In this document: positions 1-6,001 of the stretch, one piece after another
Numbering within the stretch: position 1 is the first letter of the stretch
How the letters are laid out: the number at the start of each line of letters is the position of its first letter
Source: JBGTKH01 sp041744735
GTDB taxonomy: Bacteria; Planctomycetota; Planctomycetia; Pirellulales; Pirellulaceae
DNA length: 6,093 nucleotides
Reading direction: 5' to 3'
Assembly (NCBI GenBank): GCA_041744735.1
Contig: JBGTKH010000026.1
Location: 1 to 6,093, forward strand
Program-made: the position numbers and the translations under genes
Notes under the pieces: generated by a model
The model's input: only the letters and a program-made list of their open reading frames with translations
Database searches by the model: none
What the model was told of the DNA's origin: nothing

Positions 1-29
1 ATTTGGCGTTCAGCGCTGTAACCGCGGCC

Positions 30-125
30 GGGCTCAGACGTACAGAATTCAATTTTGCCGGCGAAAACGCGACTTGAAAACACCAACCATGTACCGGCAA
101 AATTGAATTCTGTACGTCTGAGCCC
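30..125. repeat. Perfect 32-bp inverted repeat with 32-nt spacer
   Basis: The arm at 30-61 is matched without error by its reverse complement at 94-125. The bases just outside (29/126) and just inside (62/93) do not pair, so the boundaries are sharp. Each arm contains GAATTC and an AATTTTGCCGG stretch. As RNA or single-stranded DNA this would form a very stable 32-bp hairpin. There is no T-run directly after the right arm, so it is not a standard intrinsic terminator. A small non-autonomous mobile element (MITE-like), a REP/BIME-type palindrome pair, or a recombination site are all possible; I do not recognise the family. The reading frame open through it from position 55 is best treated as non-coding. 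Confidence 0.95.
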
Positions 126-283
126 AAACGGTATCACCACCGTGAACGGGTCTGGATGCGCGTCCATCGTTTGTTACAAGCGCAATCGCGGGGGTGCACG
201 ATGGTATTTCGTTGACTACAATGGCAACCTTAGTCCATCCGCCAGGCCCGTAGAAAGGGGCCCGGCAGACGTCCTTCCCGTAG

Positions 284-297
284 AGCGCTTCGGCGCT
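284..297 (+). promoter_or_regulatory. C(UUCG)G tetraloop hairpin in the leader
   Basis: AGCGC (284-288) pairs with GCGCT (293-297) around the loop TTCG (289-292). The C-G closing pair makes this the exceptionally stable cUUCGg tetraloop. It ends 27 nt before the ATG at 325. No T-run follows, so it is not a simple terminator; it could stabilise the 5' end of the mRNA or affect translation. The stem is only 5 bp and chance occurrence is possible. Confidence 0.4.
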
Positions 298-313
298 ATC
301 ACAAGAATTATCA

Positions 314-320
314 AGAGAGA
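314..320 (+). promoter_or_regulatory. Weak purine-rich ribosome binding site
   Basis: AGAGAGA lies 4 nt before the ATG at 325. It is a poor Shine-Dalgarno match, but it is the only purine tract next to a start that gives a proper signal peptide, so it supports initiation at 325 rather than at the in-frame ATG at 55, which lies inside the inverted repeat. Confidence 0.4.
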
Positions 321-324
321 TTCC

Positions 325-3300
325 ATGATTCGAAAAAATCTAGGCGGAGTGCTGACGGCGCTGGTGTTGACACTGGCCGGAAGTCTGGCAAGCAATGGCG
401 TGGCAGCGGAGCCGGCTTTGCAGCTTCAGAAGGGTGACCACATCTCTTATATCGGCAATACGTTGGCCGATCGGATGCAGCATGATGCGTGGCTGGAGAC
501 GTACATTCATGCGATGTACCCAGATCACGAGTTGACGTTTCGGAATCTTGGCTTTGCGGGGGACGAGGTGAAGAGCCGGCCGCGCGAGGCGAACTTTGGC
601 AGCGCGGACCAGTGGCTCACCAAGACGCAGGCGGACGTCGTGTTCTGCTTCTTCGGATACAACGAAGCGCTGCGCGGCGAAGCGGGATTGGCTGGCTTTG
701 AAAAGGATCTGGCCGAGATGATCGACGGTATGCTCAAGCAAAAGTACAACGGCAGTTCGGCTCCGCGGCTGATTGTGTTCTCGCCGATCGCTCATGAAGA
801 CCTGAAGAGTCCGCACCTACCGGACGGGACGGCGAATAACAAGAACCTGGAACTGTACACCCGCGCGATGGCCGCCGTGTGCCAGGCCAAGGGCGTGCTG
901 TTCGTCGATCTGTTTTCGCCGACGCGCGAACTTTACAAACAGGCCGCCGAGCCGCTTACGATGAACGGCATTCATCTGCTGGAGCACGGCGACCGCGCGG
1001 TGGCTCAGGTCATCGTTGGCGAACTGTTCGGTGAGGCCGGCAAGACGATTCGCAGCGACAGCGAACTCCAGCGGCTGCGCGAAGCGATCCTCGACAAGAA
1101 CCTGTACTGGTTCAGCCGCTATCGCGTTGTGGATGGCTACAACGTCTACGGCGGCCGATCGACACTGGCTTGGTTCGGCCAGTCGAATGCCGACGTCATG
1201 ATGCGCGAGATGGAGATCTTCGACGTCATGACTGCCAACCGCGACCGGCGCGTGTGGGCGGTCGCCCAGGGGCGCGATCTCAAAGTCGTCGACGACAACC
1301 TGCCCGAACTCTTGGCCGTCAAAACGAACAAGGCCGGCCCGCTGCCCGGCGAGAAGTTCGCTTATCTCGGCGGCAAGGAAGCGATCGACAAAATGCAGGT
1401 CGCCGCAGGAATGCAGGTGAATCTGTTTGCCTCCGAAGAAATGTTCCCGGAAATCGTGAATCCGGTGCAGATGGCGGTTGATACCGACGGACGGCTGTTC
1501 GTTTCGGTGTGGCCGTCCTATCCGCATTGGAACCCGACGCAGCCGCGCACGGATCGCATCGTCTGTTTGCCTGATGACAACGGCGACGGTGTGGCCGACA
1601 AGTGCGTGGTGTTCGCCGACGAGTTGAACAGCATCACCGGCTTCGAGTTTTGGGGCGGCGGCATGTTGGTGGCCGCTCCGCCGGAGATTTGGTTTCTGAA
1701 GGACACCGACGGCGATGACAAGGCGGATGTGAAAATCCGCATGCTGCAAGGCCTCTCCAGTGCCGATTCGCATCACACGTCCAACGCGATGGTAATCGGG
1801 CCGGACGGCTGGCTGTACTGGTCGCGCGGAATCTTCAACGTCTGCAGCATCGAAACGCCGACCACGACGTATCATTCCGGTGCTTCCGGCGTGCATCGTT
1901 TCAACCCCCGCACGTTCGAGATGGAGTTTCACTTTCCCATCGGGCCGAACCCGCACGGCGATGTGTTCGATCAGTGGGGTTATCAGTTCGCCAACGACGG
2001 TACCAGCGGCACCGGCAGCTATGTGAACATCGGCAAAGGCATCGGGAACAAGCAATGGTTTCAGAAGCGCGTGCGTCCGGTCGCCGCGACGGGCATTCTC
2101 TCCAGCAGCCACTTCCCCGAAAAAAATCAGGGCAACTTCCTGATCTGCAACACAATCGGGTTTTTGGGCGTGTTGCAGCACGAGGTGAAATCCAACGGCG
2201 CCGATATCACGGCCGTCGAGATCGAACCGATTCTGGTTTCGTCGGATGAAAACTTCCGGCCGACCGATTTGGAGATTGGCGGCGACGGGGCGCTGTACGT
2301 GTCGGATTGGTCGAACGCCCTGATCGGCCACATGCAACACAACATCCGCGATCCGAATCGCGATCATGAACACGGCCGTATCTATCGGGTGACGTACAAA
2401 GATCGCTCGCTGCTCACGCCTGTGAAGTTAAGGGGCAAGCCGATTGAAGAAGTGTGCGAGGCGCTGTTCGCCACGGAAAACAGTACGCGATACCGAGCGC
2501 GGCTGGAACTGAGCGGCCGCGATTCGCAAGAGGTCGTGGCGCAAGTCGGCCACTGGGCATCGCGTCTCAATCCGCAAAACGCTTCCGCGAGTCGCGACGA
2601 GGCACAGGCGCTGCTGGAATGTTTGTGGGTCTTCGAAGAGCAGCGCGTACCGAACGCCGGATTGCTGAAGACGGTCTTCCAAGCCGCGGAACCGCGAGTG
2701 CGTGCGGCGGCGATTCGCACGTTGGGACATTGGGGCAGCCGCGTTGAGGATTGGGAAACGACGCTGCTCGCCGCGGCGCGCGACGAATCGGCGCTGGTGC
2801 GAGCCGAAGCCGCCAAGGCCGCGGTCTCGTTCCCAGGGCTGACCGCCGCGGAAGTGATCTTCGAAATCGCCGCGCGGCCGACCGATCCGGAATTGGATGT
2901 CGTGCTGAACTTTGCGCGCGGCAAGTTGAACGTCGACAAAATCGTGCAAGATGCAGTTAGTTCCGGCAAACCGCTGTCCACGGTGGCTCAGACCTACGTG
3001 CTGCGTAACGCCAGCGTCAGCGATCTGCTGAAGTTGGAACGCACTGAGGCCGTCTATCAGGCGATCCTCACGCGCAAGAACGTCCCCGCGCAGCAACTTG
3101 CCGACGCGCTGGCCGGCTTGGCCAAGATGCGCAAAGTGAATGAGACGAGTTTGCTCGTCGATCTGATCGAAGATCTCGACGCGAAAGATCAAGGCGGCGA
3201 CAGCAGCAGCCTCGGCCAACTTCTGGCCTCGCAATCGGCCGCAGAGTTGCAAGCAGTGAGTAACCGACTCGAAAGTCTGGCCACGAGCGGCAAGGCGGCA

Positions 3301-5283
3301 GAAACCAAACGCGCGGCCTACGCGGCGTGGATTGCGGCCGATGGTTCGGGCGACGATGCGTTCCTGGCCGCGACCAAGAGCAAAGATCGCTTGCGAGATT
3401 TCCTCGATACCGTTCCGAAGGTGACCGATAACAAACTTCGCGGCGAATTGTACGCCAAAGTTCGGCCGCTGCTGTTCGAGTTGCCCGGGCATCTGCAAGC
3501 AGAGTCGGGCGGCTCGGCGTTGCAGCAGCCCGGCATCCTCGTGGATTACTACTTCCCAAGTGCCTCGAACGTGGCGATCGAAACGCTGGCCAAGATGAAA
3601 CCGCAGGCCAGCGGCATCGTGCCGGAAATCACGATGAACGTGCCGCAGCGCAAAGAGGCCGACCGCTTCGCGCTGCGGTTCAGCGGCGTGATTCAAATCG
3701 ACGTGTCGGGTAAGTACACGTTCTTTACCAGCTCCGACGACGGTTCGCGGCTATACATCGGCGATCAGTTGGTAGTCGACAACGATGGCCTGCACGGCAT
3801 GGCGGAGAAGAGCGGCGCGATCGACTTGCCCGCCGGCGCGCATCCGATCGTGGTCACATATTTCGACAACGGCGGCGGCGACGGTCTAGAGGTTTCGTGG
3901 TCCGGCCCGAAGATCAACAAGGAAAAAATTCCCGGCAACCGGCTGTCCGTGAGCGGCGGCGAAACGTTGCACGACGTGGCGATTCGCTCGCTGGCGTCGA
4001 TCCCCGGTCATGAAGAGGAAAAGATTCACGACTTGACGACGCTGGTCAAATCGGGAAAGCACCGCGCGTCGGCGATTCACGCGCTGCTGAGCATCCCGCC
4101 GGCAAGCTGGCCGCAGAACGAAGTGCGTCCGCTGGTCGATAACCTGGTCGGCTACCTCAGCGAAATCCCCGCCCGCTTCCGCACCGGTCCTCCGGCGATG
4201 GACGCGGTGGCTCTGGCCAAATCGCTGGCCACAAAGCTGCCCGCCGATCAAGCCAAAGCCGTGCAAGATCGTCTCGAGAACCTGGACGTGCGAGTGATTG
4301 CGATCGGCACCGTGCCGCATCGCATGATCTTTGACAAGGAGCGCATCGCGGTGCAGGCCGGCAAGCCGGTTGAATTCCGCTTTTCGAACACCGACAACAT
4401 GCCGCACAACTTCGCGATCACTGTGCCAGGTGCGTTGGAGGAAGTCGGCGAGTTGGCCGAAGCCACCGGCCGAGATCCCGACGCGATGGCGCGGCATTAC
4501 ATTCCCAAGTCAAACAAGATTCTGCTGGCCAGCCGTCTGTTGCAAACCGGCGAGAATGAGGCGCTCAGCTTTGAAGCCCCCACCACGCCCGGCATTTACC
4601 CGTACGTCTGCACATATCCCGGCCACTGGCGACGCATGTATGGTGCGCTGTACGTCGTGGAAGATCTGGAGCAATACCAGGCCAACCCGACGTCGTACCT
4701 GGCCGCTCATCCGCTGCCGATGAAGGACGAGTTGCTGGCGTACAACACGCGCGGCCGTGAATGGGGATTCGACGAGTTGCTGGCCGAAGTGCAACCGCTG
4801 CCCCCCGGCCGTTCGTTCGACGTCGGCAAACAGTTGTTCAAAGTCGCCAACTGCGTGGCCTGCCACCGCCTGAACGACGAAGGACAAGTGTTCGGTCCCG
4901 ATCTGGCGAAGCTGGATGTGAAGAAGCAAACGACCGAGCACATCCTGCGCTCGCTGTTGGACCCGTCGAAGGACATCGACGAGAAATTTCAATCGTCGGC
5001 GTTCCAATTGGATTCCGGCAAGGTCCTCACCGGCATGATCGTCGAAGAAACGCCCGACGTGATCAAAATCGTGATCGACCCGATCGCCAAGGGCTCGCCA
5101 ACCGTGATCAAGAAGGCGGAGATCGAGCAACAGCAGAAGTCGACGGTCTCGATCATGCCCAAAGGATTGCTGGACAAGCTCTCGCGTGAAGAGATCCTGG
5201 ACCTGATCGCCTACGTCTACGCGCGCGGTGACACCAAGCACGAGATGTACGAAGCCGGCCATCAGCACGGGCATGAGCATTAG
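325..5283 (+). CDS. Secreted PVC-type multidomain protein: SGNH-like, propeller, HEAT, PA14, cupredoxin and cytochrome c
   Basis: The product has 1652 residues. Residues 1-28 form a signal peptide (RK, hydrophobic core, VAA before Glu29), so it works outside the cytoplasm. Residues 30-250 are SGNH-like: block II NLGFAGDE (74-81), block III FGYNEA (110-115) and NGIH (214-217), but block I reads IGNT (43-46) with no Ser. Residues 355-695 are a dehydrogenase-like beta-propeller (TIGR02604/DUF7133 type) with SHHTSN (482-487), two Asp-rich loops (417-425, 460-468) and RDHEHGRIYR (679-688). Residues 700-1050 are helical and HEAT-like, for example VRAAAIRTLG from 792 and VRAEAAKAA from 825. Residues 1069-1208 are PA14 (SSDDGSRLYIGD, 1136-1147). 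Residues 1322-1447 are an azurin-like cupredoxin with likely Cu ligands His1361, Cys1429, His1434 and Met1438. Residues 1490-1635 are a cytochrome c with CVACH (1510-1514) and a candidate axial Met1611. The tail carries five His (1639-1652). Start at 325 is chosen because it alone gives a signal peptide at the N-terminus. The family is common in Planctomycetes; the role as an extracytoplasmic oxidoreductase is inferred and the substrate is unknown. Confidence 0.9.
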   Translation: MIRKNLGGVLTALVLTLAGSLASNGVAAEPALQLQKGDHISYIGNTLADRMQHDAWLETYIHAMYPDHELTFRNLGFAGDEVKSRPREANFGSADQWLTKTQADVVFCFFGYNEALRGEAGLAGFEKDLAEMIDGMLKQKYNGSSAPRLIVFSPIAHEDLKSPHLPDGTANNKNLELYTRAMAAVCQAKGVLFVDLFSPTRELYKQAAEPLTMNGIHLLEHGDRAVAQVIVGELFGEAGKTIRSDSELQRLREAILDKNLYWFSRYRVVDGYNVYGGRSTLAWFGQSNADVMMREMEIFDVMTANRDRRVWAVAQGRDLKVVDDNLPELLAVKTNKAGPLPGEKFAYLGGKEAIDKMQVAAGMQVNLFASEEMFPEIVNPVQMAVDTDGRLFVSVWPSYPHWNPTQPRTDRIVCLPDDNGDGVADKCVVFADELNSITGFEFWGGGMLVAAPPEIWFLKDTDGDDKADVKIRMLQGLSSADSHHTSNAMVIGPDGWLYWSRGIFNVCSIETPTTTYHSGASGVHRFNPRTFEMEFHFPIGPNPHGDVFDQWGYQFANDGTSGTGSYVNIGKGIGNKQWFQKRVRPVAATGILSSSHFPEKNQGNFLICNTIGFLGVLQHEVKSNGADITAVEIEPILVSSDENFRPTDLEIGGDGALYVSDWSNALIGHMQHNIRDPNRDHEHGRIYRVTYKDRSLLTPVKLRGKPIEEVCEALFATENSTRYRARLELSGRDSQEVVAQVGHWASRLNPQNASASRDEAQALLECLWVFEEQRVPNAGLLKTVFQAAEPRVRAAAIRTLGHWGSRVEDWETTLLAAARDESALVRAEAAKAAVSFPGLTAAEVIFEIAARPTDPELDVVLNFARGKLNVDKIVQDAVSSGKPLSTVAQTYVLRNASVSDLLKLERTEAVYQAILTRKNVPAQQLADALAGLAKMRKVNETSLLVDLIEDLDAKDQGGDSSSLGQLLASQSAAELQAVSNRLESLATSGKAAETKRAAYAAWIAADGSGDDAFLAATKSKDRLRDFLDTVPKVTDNKLRGELYAKVRPLLFELPGHLQAESGGSALQQPGILVDYYFPSASNVAIETLAKMKPQASGIVPEITMNVPQRKEADRFALRFSGVIQIDVSGKYTFFTSSDDGSRLYIGDQLVVDNDGLHGMAEKSGAIDLPAGAHPIVVTYFDNGGGDGLEVSWSGPKINKEKIPGNRLSVSGGETLHDVAIRSLASIPGHEEEKIHDLTTLVKSGKHRASAIHALLSIPPASWPQNEVRPLVDNLVGYLSEIPARFRTGPPAMDAVALAKSLATKLPADQAKAVQDRLENLDVRVIAIGTVPHRMIFDKERIAVQAGKPVEFRFSNTDNMPHNFAITVPGALEEVGELAEATGRDPDAMARHYIPKSNKILLASRLLQTGENEALSFEAPTTPGIYPYVCTYPGHWRRMYGALYVVEDLEQYQANPTSYLAAHPLPMKDELLAYNTRGREWGFDELLAEVQPLPPGRSFDVGKQLFKVANCVACHRLNDEGQVFGPDLAKLDVKKQTTEHILRSLLDPSKDIDEKFQSSAFQLDSGKVLTGMIVEETPDVIKIVIDPIAKGSPTVIKKAEIEQQQKSTVSIMPKGLLDKLSREEILDLIAYVYARGDTKHEMYEAGHQHGHEH

Positions 5284-5296
5284 AGTCCTTCCCACC

Positions 5297-5310
5297 CACG
5301 GTCACCCGTG
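5297..5310 (+). terminator. Small hairpin after the large gene, doubtful terminator
   Basis: CACGG (5297-5301) and CCGTG (5306-5310) pair around TCAC, starting 13 nt after the stop codon. The stem is 5 bp and no T-run follows, so it is at best a weak or factor-dependent terminator. No better intrinsic terminator lies close to the stop codon of the large gene. Confidence 0.25.
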
Positions 5311-5357
5311 CGCAGTTGCCTTCGCCTCGTGCTTTGTCAATCGGAGCGATCATTTGG

Positions 5358-5474
5358 AAAACTGACCTCCTTCAGACTCCCCATCTCGCACACGGGACTT
5401 TCACCCGATAAAATCACGCCCGTGCCGGGCGTACCCAAACGATGCAACCGACCGGAATGGGAGGTCAGGTTTTT
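5358..5474 (+). repeat. Long-range inverted repeat ending in a T-run
   Basis: AAAACTGACCTCC (5358-5370) is complementary to 5460-5473, with a single extra G at 5469; the 9-bp core is exact. The right arm runs straight into TTTTT (5470-5474). Between the arms lies about 90 nt with further structure, including the hairpin at 5416-5432. If transcribed from the left, this could form a closed structured element with a terminator-like edge. It may be a dispersed intergenic element. The right arm shares bases 5460-5461 with the hairpin at 5446-5512, so both cannot form fully at once. Confidence 0.45.
5416..5432. repeat. 7-bp GC-rich hairpin
   Basis: ACGCCCG (5416-5422) and CGGGCGT (5426-5432) pair exactly around a 3-nt loop. 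On the plus strand no T-run follows. On the minus strand the hairpin is followed by GATTTTATC, so it could act as a modest intrinsic terminator for leftward transcription, but no leftward gene is seen next to it. It may instead be an internal stem of the larger structured region 5358-5474. Confidence 0.45.
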
Positions 5475-5512
5475 GCGTGAAGTCAACGTCAATCGCGCCC
5501 ATTCCGGCGGTT
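5446..5512 (+). promoter_or_regulatory. 15-bp hairpin just upstream of the lipoprotein gene
   Basis: The segment 5446-5461 pairs with 5498-5512: AACCG with CGGTT, one bulged A at 5451, then CCGGAATGGG with CCCATTCCGG, giving 15 pairs around a 36-nt loop. It ends 14 nt before the GGAG ribosome binding site at 5527-5530. The position fits an mRNA leader structure of the lipoprotein gene, or an edge of a small dispersed repeat. Regulation is inferred; only the pairing is seen. Confidence 0.45.
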
Positions 5513-5538
5513 GATCTTGGACGTTAGGAGTCATTCCC

Positions 5539-5925
5539 ATGCATCGTCTCATTCCATTCCTTGTTTGCCTGCTTCTGTGCGGTTGCGGCGAGCCGGACGC
5601 GAACGCGCCGATGCTCCATTTGACATTGAAGGGCACCAATTTCAATTCTGTTGGGAATTTTCGGGTATTTCGCATCGGCCCTATTACTACGGACACTGCG
5701 GATCACGACAGCAGCAGCGGTGCAGGCACGAGGACGAGGCAGAGCGTCACGATTGACAAGATTGCGGCCGACGGCGTTACCCTGACTATTACCCAGATTA
5801 TCTACATTCCGAATTCGCCGGCGGACGAGTCGAAGACACAGATTTTCATCCCTTACGACAGGGAGACCACCGTTGCCCTTCCGAAGGACACGACTTTGAT
5901 CGCTCACTTAGAACGGAAAAAATGA
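5539..5925 (+). CDS. Small predicted lipoprotein, function unknown
   Basis: The product has 128 residues. A short signal sequence (MHRLIPF, then a Leu-rich core) ends in a lipobox, Leu13-Cys14-Gly15-Cys16, with Cys16 as the predicted lipidated residue. The following Gly-Glu-Pro-Asp is a typical tether start. GGAG at 5527-5530 lies 8 nt before the ATG, a good ribosome binding site that settles the start. The mature part is Ser/Thr-rich with alternating hydrophobic stretches, such as VTLTITQIIYI near residues 79-89, suggesting a small beta-rich domain, and it ends in a basic RKK. I recognise no family. It is in the same direction as the large gene, but 255 bp of structured non-coding DNA separates them, so co-transcription is doubtful. 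Its 3' end nearly touches the end of a group II intron on the other strand, 7 nt after the stop codon. Confidence 0.75.
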   Translation: MHRLIPFLVCLLLCGCGEPDANAPMLHLTLKGTNFNSVGNFRVFRIGPITTDTADHDSSSGAGTRTRQSVTIDKIAADGVTLTITQIIYIPNSPADESKTQIFIPYDRETTVALPKDTTLIAHLERKK

Positions 5926-5943
5926 CGCCTAATCGGGTAGGCG
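5917..5943 (-). terminator. Minus-strand terminator-like hairpin spanning the intron-exon junction
   Basis: Read on the minus strand, CGCCTA (5943-5938) and TAGGCG (5931-5926) pair around CCCGAT and are followed, after TCA, by TTTTTT (5922-5917). This is the layout of an intrinsic terminator. The left arm is the end of intron domain VI, while the right arm and T-run belong to the 3' exon. Before insertion the exon probably held a complete terminator for a leftward gene. The T-run overlaps the last codons of the rightward lipoprotein gene (its AAAAAA). Confidence 0.45.
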
Positions 5944-5967
5944 CCGCCATTTCTGACCGCGCCCCCC
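5935..5967 (-). ncRNA. Group II intron domain VI with branch-point A
   Basis: In minus-strand RNA, GGCGC (5963-5959) pairs with GCGCC (5944-5940); after a G/G mismatch, GUCA (5957-5954) pairs with UGGC (5949-5946) under a GAAA tetraloop (5953-5950). GGG (5966-5964) can pair with CCC (5937-5935), leaving U5939 and A5938 bulged. A5938 is the 7th base from the proposed intron end at 5932, where the branch-point adenosine is expected. The U-G pair 5956/5947 exists only in minus-strand RNA. Confidence 0.7.
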
Positions 5968-5969
5968 AC

Positions 5970-6001
5970 ACCACCGTACATGCGGGTCCGCATACGGCGG
6001 T
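5970..6001 (-). ncRNA. Group II intron domain V
   Basis: In minus-strand RNA, ACCGCCGU (6001-5994) pairs with ACGGUGGU (5977-5970) over 8 bp. A 2-nt bulge, GU (5979-5978), lies on the 3' side. AUGCG (5993-5989) then pairs with CGCAU (5984-5980) around the 4-nt loop GACC. The 2-nt bulge on the 3' strand and the CGC triad (5999-5997) are the catalytic hallmarks of domain V. The pair 5998/5973 is G-U in minus-strand RNA but C/A on the plus strand, which fixes the functional strand. Confidence 0.75.

Larger units (their letters stand above)
126..324 (+). promoter_or_regulatory. Upstream leader region of the large gene
   Basis: This roughly 200-nt stretch between the inverted repeat and the chosen start has no recognisable coding content, although the downstream frame stays open through it. 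TACAAT at 217-222 resembles a sigma70 -10 box, but no good -35 hexamer lies 16-18 nt upstream of it. TTGACT at 212-217 has no -10 box at the right distance. A promoter is expected somewhere here because the gene looks like the first of its unit, but its position is not settled by the sequence. Confidence 0.25.

Noticed and set aside
30..125. Integron attC site or CRISPR repeat
   Set aside because: The arms are perfectly complementary with no R'/R'' core motifs, and there is only one inverted pair, not an array of direct repeats.
55..324. N-terminal extension of the large protein from the ATG at 55
   Set aside because: The extra 90 residues begin inside the perfect inverted repeat, have no domain character, and would bury the signal peptide; the start at 325 explains the export signal.
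817..2373. 518-residue minus-strand open frame inside the large gene
   Set aside because: It is a by-product of GC-rich codon use antisense to a clearly conserved propeller domain; its translation shows no domain.
5308..5514. 68-residue plus-strand ORF between the two genes
   Set aside because: It has no ribosome binding site of note, overlaps several inverted repeats, and its product has no recognisable features.
5970..6001. Reading the domain V-like hairpin on the plus strand
   Set aside because: On the plus strand one lower-stem pair becomes C/A and the 2-nt bulge falls on the wrong side; only the minus strand fits domain V.
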